From positions 3,732 to 67,731 of the forward strand of contig CAJUSS010000003.1 of the NCBI GenBank assembly GCA_910588895.1: a stretch of 64,000 nt of DNA. Direction: 5' to 3'. The position numbers and the translations under genes are program-made. The DNA comes from an uncultured Lachnospiraceae bacterium. GTDB taxonomy: Bacteria > Bacillota > Clostridia > Lachnospirales > Lachnospiraceae. The notes beneath the pieces were generated by a model. That model was given only the letters and a program-made list of their open reading frames with translations, searched no databases and had not been told where the DNA came from. Shown one piece after another: positions 17,456-25,125 of the stretch (position 1 is the stretch's first letter; each line of letters starts with the position of its first letter).

Positions 17456-18838
17456 ATGTCGATCTTGTCACATACAAACGATAAAAATGATTTTTCAAAA
17501 GGGAGTGTGATACAGAACATCCTCCGCTTAGCTCTCCCCATGACCTTGGCCCAGCTGATCAACGTGCTGTACAATATCGTTGACCGGATCTTCATCGGCC
17601 GGATCCCGGAGAACGCCACCATGGCCCTCACCGGCTTAGGCCTCTGTCTGCCGATCATCTCCATGGTGATGGCCTTCGCCAATCTGTTCGGCATGGGCGG
17701 CGCGCCCTTATGCTCCATCGAGAGAGGGCGGGGGGATGATAAGGAGGCCGAGGCGATCATGGGAAATTCCTTCATCCTGATGTTCCTCTGCGGCCTTATC
17801 CTGACCGTCCTGGGGCTCGTCTTTAAGCGGCCCATGCTGTATCTGTTCGGGGCATCGGAGCAGACCCTTCCCTACGCGGAAAGCTATGTGACCATCTACC
17901 TTCTGGGCAGCCTTTTCGTCATGATCGGATTAGGGATGAACAGCTTCATCAACTCCCAGGGCTTTGGCCTGATCGGGATGCTGACCGTGCTCTTAGGCGC
18001 CATCTCCAATATCATCCTGGACCCGATCTTCATCTTTGTCCTAAAGCTGGGCGTCCAGGGCGCTGCCTGGGCCACGATCATCTCCCAGGGGCTGTCCGCC
18101 CTGTGGATCGTCCGCTTCCTGACCAGTGACAAGGCGATCCTGAAACTGAAAAAGCAAGCCTTCCGGTTAAAACGGGAACGGGTCCTGGCGATCGTCGGGC
18201 TGGGCTTATCCGGCTTTACCATGTCGATCACCAACAGTACGGTCCAGATCCTGTACAATGTGAGCCTTTCCCGCTTCGGAGGCGACTTATATGTAGGGAT
18301 CATGACCGTGATCAATTCCGTCCGGGAGATCGTCTCCCTCCCGGTCCAGGGGCTTACCCAGAGCGCACAGCCGGTCATGGGGTTCAATTACGGCGCCGGG
18401 GAATACGGGCGGGTCAAAAAAGCGATCCGGTTCATATCGGCAGTCTCCATCGGCTACACTCTTCTGGCCTGGAGCATGGTCCATGGCTTTCCGGGATCCT
18501 TTATCCGGATCTTCAACCAGGACGCGGATCTGATCGCGGCGGGCATCCCGGCCATGCAGATCTACTATTTCGGCTTCTTCATGATGTCCTTACAGTTTGC
18601 CGGCCAATCCACGTTCACCGCGCTGGGGAGATCAAAAGAGGCTGTGTTCTTCTCCATCTTCCGGAAGATCGTGATCGTGAGCCCGCTGATCTTGATCTTG
18701 CCAAACCTGTTCGGCTTAGGCACCGACGGCATCTTTATGGCCGAACCCATCTCCAACTTCATCGGCGGACTGGCCTGCTACGGCACCATGCTCTGCACTG
18801 TATGGCGGGAGCTGGGAAAAAAACAGCTCGCGGCCTGA
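17456..18838 (+). CDS. MATE family efflux transporter
   Basis: A multidrug or metabolite exporter with about twelve membrane helices, driven by Na+ or H+. Family signals: LALPMTLAQLINVLYNIVDR at residue about 25, the MALTGLGLCLPI segment, INSQGFGLIGM and LGAISNIILDPIF in the first half, and the related QPVMGFNYGAGEYGRV in the second. Length 460 is normal. GAAAGGGG stands nine bases before ATG 17456. It faces a second MATE gene head to tail-end, with the two stop codons sharing the hexamer TGATCA. Confidence 0.92.
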   Translation: MSILSHTNDKNDFSKGSVIQNILRLALPMTLAQLINVLYNIVDRIFIGRIPENATMALTGLGLCLPIISMVMAFANLFGMGGAPLCSIERGRGDDKEAEAIMGNSFILMFLCGLILTVLGLVFKRPMLYLFGASEQTLPYAESYVTIYLLGSLFVMIGLGMNSFINSQGFGLIGMLTVLLGAISNIILDPIFIFVLKLGVQGAAWATIISQGLSALWIVRFLTSDKAILKLKKQAFRLKRERVLAIVGLGLSGFTMSITNSTVQILYNVSLSRFGGDLYVGIMTVINSVREIVSLPVQGLTQSAQPVMGFNYGAGEYGRVKKAIRFISAVSIGYTLLAWSMVHGFPGSFIRIFNQDADLIAAGIPAMQIYYFGFFMMSLQFAGQSTFTALGRSKEAVFFSIFRKIVIVSPLILILPNLFGLGTDGIFMAEPISNFIGGLACYGTMLCTVWRELGKKQLAA

Positions 18839-20200
18839 TCAGGATGCCCGCTCCAGCCGTTTGAACAGCCGCCCCAATACACAGACCGCCGCTATGGCCA
18901 GCACCACCTCCGCGGTGAACTGAGCATAGGCCAGACCGTACAGTGGGAAGAAGTAGTTCAGCACATAGAGCGCCGGGATCTCCAGGATGATCTTCCGCAT
19001 GATCGCAAAGATAAACGCCTCCCGCCCCATGCCCACCGCCTGGAACACGCCTACCGCCAGAAAATCCATGCACAGGAAGGGGATGCCTAAACAGAAGCCT
19101 TGCAAAAAACGGGTCCCGTAGGCGATGATGCTGGCATTCTGCATGAACAAGGCGATCACCTGCCCGGCGAACACATAGTAGAGCAAGCTGGTCAGAGTGA
19201 TGAAGCTCAAGGAGGCCTTGGCTGAAAAGAAGATGGTCCCCTTCATCCGCTCATGGTTGCGGCTGGAATAGGTATAGCTGATCAGCGGCATGATCCCTTG
19301 GGAGATCCCCATGGCGATGTACATGGGGATCATGTACACCTTCTGGGAGATCCCCATAGCTGCCACCGCGTCCGTCCCAAAGGAGGAGGTAAAATTGTTC
19401 AGGATGGTCATACCGGTCACATTTAACAGGTTCTGGATCGAAGCCGGGATCCCCACACCGCATATCCCTAAGACGATCGCAGGCTGCCAAGAGAGCTTTT
19501 TTGGATGGATGCAGATATAGCTGCTCTTCCGTTTGACATGAAAAAGGATCAGGAAATAGCAGCAGGCCACACAGTTGGATAAAAAGGTGGCCAGCCCGGC
19601 CCCTTCCGCTCCCATCCCTAAGCCCCAGGGCAGGATAAAGATCGGATCTAGGACGATGTTTAGCAGACAGCCGCTCATGGTGCCGAGACTGGCATGGAGG
19701 GCCGCCCCTTCTGACCGGACCATATAGGCCATCACCACGTTCATGATCGCCGGCACGGCGCCGAAGCTGACCGTCCACTTCATATAGGCTGCCGTGGCCG
19801 CTGTCGTCTCCGCATCCGCGCCCAGCAAGACCAGCAGAGGATCTTTGAGCACCGTGCAGAGGAGGGCCAGCAAGGCCCCGCCGGACAGAGCGCAGTAAAA
19901 ACCGAAGGCCGAGCTGCGCCTGACCATATCAAATTCTTTTCTTCCCAGAGCGCGGCTCATCATGCTGGAGGTCCCTACCCCAAAAAGGTTGTTGACCGCA
20001 TTGAAGGCCAACAGGACCGGTGCAGCCAGCGTGACCGCAGCGTTCTGGATCGGATCGTTCACCATCCCCACAAAATAGGTGTCCGCCAGGTTGTAGATCA
20101 CCATCACCAGGGAGCTGATGATCGTGGGGATCGCCAGCTTTGCCACCGCTCTGGGTATGGGGGTCCTCTCAAACAGGTCGATCTTTGACGCATCCGGCAT
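18839..20200 (-). CDS. MATE family efflux transporter (second copy)
   Basis: A second, clearly different MATE protein of about 453 residues. It starts MPDASKIDLFERTPIPRAVA, a common N-terminus in this family, followed by LAIPTIISSLVMVIYNLADTY. FGVGTSSMMSRALGRKE, GCLLNIVLDPIFILPWGLGM and QGIMPLISYTYSSRNHERM are characteristic. ATG 20200 follows AGAAGGAGAT; earlier in-frame codons lack a ribosome site. Substrate unknown. Its 3' end abuts the convergent MATE gene with no intergenic base. Confidence 0.92.
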   Translation of the reverse strand: MPDASKIDLFERTPIPRAVAKLAIPTIISSLVMVIYNLADTYFVGMVNDPIQNAAVTLAAPVLLAFNAVNNLFGVGTSSMMSRALGRKEFDMVRRSSAFGFYCALSGGALLALLCTVLKDPLLVLLGADAETTAATAAYMKWTVSFGAVPAIMNVVMAYMVRSEGAALHASLGTMSGCLLNIVLDPIFILPWGLGMGAEGAGLATFLSNCVACCYFLILFHVKRKSSYICIHPKKLSWQPAIVLGICGVGIPASIQNLLNVTGMTILNNFTSSFGTDAVAAMGISQKVYMIPMYIAMGISQGIMPLISYTYSSRNHERMKGTIFFSAKASLSFITLTSLLYYVFAGQVIALFMQNASIIAYGTRFLQGFCLGIPFLCMDFLAVGVFQAVGMGREAFIFAIMRKIILEIPALYVLNYFFPLYGLAYAQFTAEVVLAIAAVCVLGRLFKRLERAS

Positions 20201-20284
20201 ATCTATCCATCTCCTTCTATCACAGACAGTCCATTTGATCTTGCATCCAGCCGGCACAGCCCTTATCGCGGGCAATCGCAGGCG

Positions 20285-21682
20285 CTATCGGCGCGCTCCC
20301 TTCCGGTCATATCCCTGCTCATGCCATTCAAACCGGCGCAGGTTCTCCGGGGATGCGCCCAGCAGGGTGATCAGTTCGCTCTCCGGCATGACCGGCGTAT
20401 AGAAGGGCCCTTGCTGCAGATCGCAGCCGAATCGGTCTAAGCACTCCCTCTGCCTCTGGGTCTCCACACCTTCCGCGATCACGTTCTTATCCATCTTTTT
20501 GGCGATCTGCACCAGACCGGCATTGACCGGGGCAGATCTGGGGTTGTTTTCCAATTGCCAGATGAACATCCGGCTGAGCTTCACCGTATCCACCGGAAGA
20601 TCGAAGATCTTCATCAGCCCTGTGCCGCCGGATCCAAAATTCGTCAAGATCACCTCCACACCAAGCCAGGAAAGATGCTGCAATGTGGCGGCGATATTGA
20701 CATAGGAATGGTCCGCCGCATATTCATCGATCTCGACCGCCAGCTTTTTGGGCGGGATCTGATACTTATCCAGCACCCGGGTCACCTCCTGGAGGAGATC
20801 CCGCTGCAAGAACAGCACCGGGGACAATGGCAGGGAGATTGAAGCAAACTCCACGCCCGCTTTCATAAGGCGGGCGATCAATGCCGCCACCTTATCCAGG
20901 GCATAGTACTCCACCTGGCGGATCTGGCCGGTATCCTCGGCGATCGCCAGATATTCCCCACTGCTGACCATACCCACATTTTCGATAAAGATACGCATGA
21001 TGAACCCGGCCCGGGTGAACTTCTGCAGCTTTCGGTTGTAGGCCGGCCGGTAACTGATCTCCACCTCATCCCTGGCGATCGCGGTCCCCAGATACTTTGC
21101 GATCGCCTGCTGGCGCACGAACTGGGTGTGCAGCGCCTGGTCATAGACCGCATACTGGTTGCCCCCCAGCTCCGCTGCCTGCGAGGCTGCCATATCTAAG
21201 CATTTCAGCATCTCCGCCGCATTGGAGACGTGGCCAGGATAGGCGCACAGCGCGATCTGGGCTGTACAGATGCAGTCCGTATCCCCGATCAACCAATTCC
21301 GGTTGAACCGTTCCAGCAGTTCCTCCGCGATCCGGACCGCATCCTTCATGGTCCGGTTCCGCAGGATGACGATGAACTCGACCCCAACATAACGGTAGAC
21401 CGTGCAGCCAGTCTTCTTTTCCATATAGTCCATGATCTTTTCCAGCAGCGTATCACAATACTCAAAGCCGAACATATTGTTCATGTGCTTGAAATTTTCT
21501 ATATACAGCTTGAGCACCACGCCCCGGTTCTGCATCAAAAACTGTGCTTCCAAACGGCTGAAGCAGAGTCTGCCCTCATTCCTGCGGTCCTCTACCTCCA
21601 CCAGCTCCCTGGGCTGATGTCCGGCCAGCTCCGTTCCCTCTTTCCGCTGTCTTACTTTTTCTCGTTTACTGAAAAGCCCCAT
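20285..21682 (-). CDS. GGDEF-EAL protein with both active sites degenerate
   Basis: A soluble 465-residue protein. After a basic, polar N-terminus comes a GGDEF-fold domain (about 45-190) whose signature reads YVGVEF instead of GGDEF. The EAL-fold domain (about 200-445) has SYRPAYNRKL for the usual YQP site and AGFIMR where EALLR should be. TNFGSGGTGLMKIF replaces the DDFG metal pair, and KLSR replaces KID. The late AEGVETQRQRECL and QGPFYTPVMP are well kept. So neither synthesis nor hydrolysis of c-di-GMP is expected; a binding or scaffold role is the likely function. AAGGGGG precedes ATG 21682. It is separated from the MATE gene by 84 bases and may be co-transcribed with it. Confidence 0.9.
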   Translation of the reverse strand: MGLFSKREKVRQRKEGTELAGHQPRELVEVEDRRNEGRLCFSRLEAQFLMQNRGVVLKLYIENFKHMNNMFGFEYCDTLLEKIMDYMEKKTGCTVYRYVGVEFIVILRNRTMKDAVRIAEELLERFNRNWLIGDTDCICTAQIALCAYPGHVSNAAEMLKCLDMAASQAAELGGNQYAVYDQALHTQFVRQQAIAKYLGTAIARDEVEISYRPAYNRKLQKFTRAGFIMRIFIENVGMVSSGEYLAIAEDTGQIRQVEYYALDKVAALIARLMKAGVEFASISLPLSPVLFLQRDLLQEVTRVLDKYQIPPKKLAVEIDEYAADHSYVNIAATLQHLSWLGVEVILTNFGSGGTGLMKIFDLPVDTVKLSRMFIWQLENNPRSAPVNAGLVQIAKKMDKNVIAEGVETQRQRECLDRFGCDLQQGPFYTPVMPESELITLLGASPENLRRFEWHEQGYDRKGARR

Positions 21683-21854
21683 ACCACGCCCCCTTTGATA
21701 TCTCTGTCGAAATTATACCTTGATCCGGGAAAAGAAGCAAGCGCTTTCCTTTTTTCGCCGCATAGAGTATAATAAGGACACTTGGCAGGATCTTTCCAGA
21801 CCAAGCAGGCTTCTGCAACAGCGCTGCGGCGCCAGATACCAAGGAGGTATACAT

Positions 21855-23249
21855 ATGAAAAACCAAACGAAACAAGGTGTATTGGAACGGGCCTTCCGCC
21901 TTTCCGAACGTCACACGGATGTGAAGACCGAGGTGATCGCCGGCATCACCACCTTCATGACCATGGCTTATATCCTGGCGGTCAATCCCAACATCTTAAG
22001 TGCAGCAGGTATGGACCGGGGGGCTGTATTTACCGCCACCGCGCTGGCGTCTCTCGTGGCCACCCTTTTGATGGCCGGACTAGCTGACTATCCCTTCGTC
22101 CTGGCACCCGGTATGGGTCTGAACGTATATTTTGCCTACACGGTGGTCCTTCAGATGGGTTACTCCTGGGAGATGGCCCTGGCCGCCGTATTTGTAGAAG
22201 GCATCCTCTTCATCATCCTGTCTCTCACCAATGTGCGCGAAGCGATCTTCAACGCGATCCCCATGAACCTAAAGCATGCCGTATCCGCAGGCATCGGCCT
22301 GTTCATCGCTTTTATCGGCCTGCAAAATGCCAAGATCGTGGTGGACAGTGCCACTTTAGTCTCCTTTTATCCCTTTAAGAGCAGCCTGGACGCCGGCACA
22401 TTCCCCTCGGAGGGGATCACCGTGCTGCTGGCGCTGATCGGCATCCTGGTCACCGCCATCCTGCTGGTCAAGAACGTAAAAGGCGGCATCCTCTGGGGCA
22501 TCCTGCTCACCTGGGTCCTGGGGATCGTCTGCGAGCTGACCGGGCTGTATGTGCCGGATGCAGAGCTTGGGATGTCCAGCGTGCTCCCAGACTTTTCCAC
22601 AGGCCTTGGCGTACCCAGCATGGCTCCCACCTTCCTCAAGCTGGATTTCAGCAGCCTTATGTCCTTTAACTTTATCACGGTCATGCTCGCTTTCCTTTTT
22701 GTGGACATGTTCGACACCTTAGGGACCTTGATCGGCGTGGCTTCCAAGGCAGACATGCTGGATAAGGACGGAAAGCTGCCTAAGATCCGCAGCGCCCTTC
22801 TGGCGGATGCGGTGGGCACCTCCGTGGGCGCTGTGTTCGGTACATCCACTACCACCACCTTTGTGGAGAGCGCCTCCGGCGTGGCGGCAGGCGGACGGAC
22901 CGGCCTGACGGCAGTGGTATCCGCCCTTCTCTTTGGGCTTTCCCTGTTCCTCTCCCCGATCTTCCTGGCGATCCCGTCCTTTGCCACCGCACCGGCTCTG
23001 ATCATGGTGGGATTTTTGATGGTGACCTCGATCTTAAAGGTGGATCTCCATGACTACACCGAGGCGATCCCCGCCTACATCTGCCTGATCGCCATGCCCT
23101 TCATGTACAGCATCTCCGAAGGCATCGCCATGGGCGTCATCTCCTATGTGGTCATCCACCTGGCCTCCGGGAAAGCGAAGGATAAGAAGATCAGCCTGCT
23201 GATGTATATCCTTGCCGTGCTGTTTGTACTGAAATATGTGTTCTTATAA
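21855..23249 (+). CDS. NCS2 family purine (guanine/hypoxanthine/adenine) permease
   Basis: An inner-membrane proton-coupled purine importer of the AzgA-like group. VKTEVIAGITTFMTMAYILA near residue 25 and the GMGLNVYFAY block are diagnostic. AVSAGIGLFIAFIGLQNAKI and GTSTTTTFVESASGVAAGGR follow, as expected. Length about 464 is normal. ATG 21855 with CAAGGAGGTATACAT was chosen over an upstream in-frame ATG at 21720. A TATAAT (21768-21773) lies about 80 bases upstream, without a convincing -35. No purine aptamer is visible in the leader. A strong palindromic terminator follows. Confidence 0.94.
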   Translation: MKNQTKQGVLERAFRLSERHTDVKTEVIAGITTFMTMAYILAVNPNILSAAGMDRGAVFTATALASLVATLLMAGLADYPFVLAPGMGLNVYFAYTVVLQMGYSWEMALAAVFVEGILFIILSLTNVREAIFNAIPMNLKHAVSAGIGLFIAFIGLQNAKIVVDSATLVSFYPFKSSLDAGTFPSEGITVLLALIGILVTAILLVKNVKGGILWGILLTWVLGIVCELTGLYVPDAELGMSSVLPDFSTGLGVPSMAPTFLKLDFSSLMSFNFITVMLAFLFVDMFDTLGTLIGVASKADMLDKDGKLPKIRSALLADAVGTSVGAVFGTSTTTTFVESASGVAAGGRTGLTAVVSALLFGLSLFLSPIFLAIPSFATAPALIMVGFLMVTSILKVDLHDYTEAIPAYICLIAMPFMYSISEGIAMGVISYVVIHLASGKAKDKKISLLMYILAVLFVLKYVFL

Positions 23250-23277
23250 GCTCTGCACCTCAGACATGGGCAAAGAT

Positions 23278-23325
23278 AGAGATGGGGCCGGCACAAGATC
23301 TTGTGCCGGCCCCATCTCTTTGTCA
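23278..23325. terminator. Terminator built on a perfect 42-bp palindrome
   Basis: Positions 23278-23319 are a perfect palindrome centred on AAGATCTT, with GC-rich arms (GGGGCCGGCACAAG). The arms form a stem with almost no loop. TTTG follows on the plus side and A-rich sequence flanks it on the other, so it can serve both the permease gene and the convergent wall-binding gene. Confidence 0.7.
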
Positions 23326-23399
23326 TCTGCAGACCGCCGATGTACCTGGCCCTGCCAGGATCGTCATCCTTTACACTGCCGTGCGCATGGATGCCGGAT

Positions 23400-24143
23400 C
23401 TAAGAAGTCACCCAGGCCCCATCAGCCCCTACATAATAGCCATCTACATAGGTGTTCGCCGCCATCGCGCCTCTGGTGCCGTCCGATACCGGATTCAGAT
23501 AATACCATTTTCCGTTGATCTGCTGCCAGCCGGTCAGCATCTTGCCGCTGGCATCACAGTAGAACCATGCATTGTACGAGGGGTCTAGTATCCAGCCTGT
23601 CCGCATCTTCCCTTCGTTGCTCCCGCTGGATGGATCCAGATAATACCACTCGCCGCCGGCCGACTTCCATCCGGTCTCCATGACCCCCTTCCTGCCATCT
23701 GAGACAGGATGGAAATAATACCAGTCATTTCCGATCTGCCGCCAGTCCGCCACCATCATGCCATTTTCATTTAAGTAGAACCAGGCATCATAGGAGGGAT
23801 CCTTTATCCAGCCGATCCGCATCTTTCCCTCTCCGCTGTCCCTGGCCGGATCGAAATAATACCACTGGCCGTTGATCTGCCGCCAGCCGGTCACCATATG
23901 GCCCTGGGAGTCAAAGTAATAGAGCTGGCCGTTGATATAGCCCCAGCTATTCGCCGCATACTCACTGGAATCCTTTTTAAACTTCCATTTCACATCATCT
24001 GCGATCCATCTGCCATGCATCCTCACACCACTGGCAAAGTTGCTGAGATAGTCATCCCCGCCTGCCGCGATCAGTACGTTCACTGCTGCAAGGACCGCCA
24101 CCGCGATCACTGCGATCTTCCATTTTGTCCTTTTCCCGTTCAT
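23400..24143 (-). CDS. Cell-wall-binding repeat protein without catalytic domain
   Basis: A 247-residue exported protein. An uncleaved-looking N-terminal hydrophobic segment (IAVIAVAVLAAVNVLIAAGG) is followed by about 40 unassigned residues. Wall-binding repeats then fill the rest (TGWRQINGQWYYFDPA, TGWKSAGGEWYYLDPS and similar). The repeats alternate with a longer variant containing DPSYDAWFYLNENG, which spaces the aromatic motifs differently from the lysozyme above. It ends in VDGYYVGADGAWVTS. GGAGG precedes the start. It may bind choline-bearing wall polymers as a surface adhesin or structural protein; the binding ligand is inferred. Confidence 0.85.
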   Translation of the reverse strand: MNGKRTKWKIAVIAVAVLAAVNVLIAAGGDDYLSNFASGVRMHGRWIADDVKWKFKKDSSEYAANSWGYINGQLYYFDSQGHMVTGWRQINGQWYYFDPARDSGEGKMRIGWIKDPSYDAWFYLNENGMMVADWRQIGNDWYYFHPVSDGRKGVMETGWKSAGGEWYYLDPSSGSNEGKMRTGWILDPSYNAWFYCDASGKMLTGWQQINGKWYYLNPVSDGTRGAMAANTYVDGYYVGADGAWVTS

Positions 24144-24237
24144 CGTTAACGCCTCCGTCTTTCTATCCAGATATAGGCTATCTTAGCAGATATTGTTAAC
24201 AGATGTGCGACTTTTTTCTTACAGATCTCTGACATTT

Positions 24238-24972
24238 TTATAGAGCTTGTGTATATCGGCAGGACGGGAAACTCCCACAGCCTAAAAAGGGACCATATCT
24301 CCCATTTCTCCTTACCAGCTCTTTGCCGCATCTGGGACACTGACCGGCGCTCTTTCCGGAGCGCACAGAACCGACTGTTGCAGGAACTGCAGGTGGGGCC
24401 GCCGCACCTGCCTCTGCAGATACCTCTGCCATCTGCTTCCCCATCTCTGCATAGCACTTTTCGTTCATCATACAGTCGTTCAAAGCCCGATGGGCGCCTT
24501 CTGTGCTGATGTAAAAATGCGCCGCCAGATCGGTAAGGCGATGACGGCGGAGCCGGGGCAGGCAGGCTCTGGCCATGGGCAGGGTGTCGATATAGTCATT
24601 GGGCAGAGCCTTTCCCATCCCCGCACAAATGGCCTGGTACAGGAATTTCATATCGAAGCAGTGGATGTTATGGCCCACCAGCACCGCAGGACCGATAAAG
24701 GCCAGGAACTGCTCCATGGCTTTCTCCATTGTCGGCGCTCCTGCCACCATCTCGTCAGTGATCCCGTTGACCTTGGACGCTGCCCTGGGGATCGGTCGTC
24801 CCGGATCCACTAGTGTGGAAAACGTGCCGCACACCTCTCCCTTCTCCACCTTCACCGCCGATATCTCGATGATCTGGTCCTCCAGCGGGTTCAAGCCCGT
24901 GGTCTCTAAGTCAAATACCACATGATCCGGCACATAGCCGGTCAACTGTCTTCCCCTTTTTTCCCTTGCCAT
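24238..24972 (-). CDS. DEDDh 3'-5' exonuclease with C-terminal topoisomerase-type zinc finger
   Basis: A DnaQ-like exonuclease (PolC/epsilon superfamily). DEDDh residues are visible: FDLETTG, then the mid Asp in [11 protein letters not shown], and HRALNDC near the end of the domain (about 12-180). After a linker the last 40 residues form a C4 zinc ribbon ([20 protein letters not shown]...CRYT) like those of topoisomerase I tails. ATG 24972 follows GGAGGAAAAG. This two-domain layout suggests a DNA-repair or processing enzyme rather than the replicative proofreading subunit. It lies just downstream of clpA on the same strand. Confidence 0.9.
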   Translation of the reverse strand: MAREKRGRQLTGYVPDHVVFDLETTGLNPLEDQIIEISAVKVEKGEVCGTFSTLVDPGRPIPRAASKVNGITDEMVAGAPTMEKAMEQFLAFIGPAVLVGHNIHCFDMKFLYQAICAGMGKALPNDYIDTLPMARACLPRLRRHRLTDLAAHFYISTEGAHRALNDCMMNEKCYAEMGKQMAEVSAEAGAAAPPAVPATVGSVRSGKSAGQCPRCGKELVRRNGRYGPFLGCGSFPSCRYTQAL

Positions 24973-25125
24973 CTTTTCCTCCGTATCTCGTTCTATCTCT
25001 TTTCCCGATCCCGGTCTGTATCTCTCCCATGGATCCCATCGAGCCTTTCCCCATGCGTTACGGCTCACACCCACCTCCGTTCAGCCGCGATAACAGCCCT
25101 TTTCCCGCAGGATCAGGCTCCTCTC

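Noticed and set aside
21690..21854. Purine riboswitch before the NCS2 permease
   Set aside because: The leader lacks the conserved TATA...loop sequences and paired arms of a purine aptamer.
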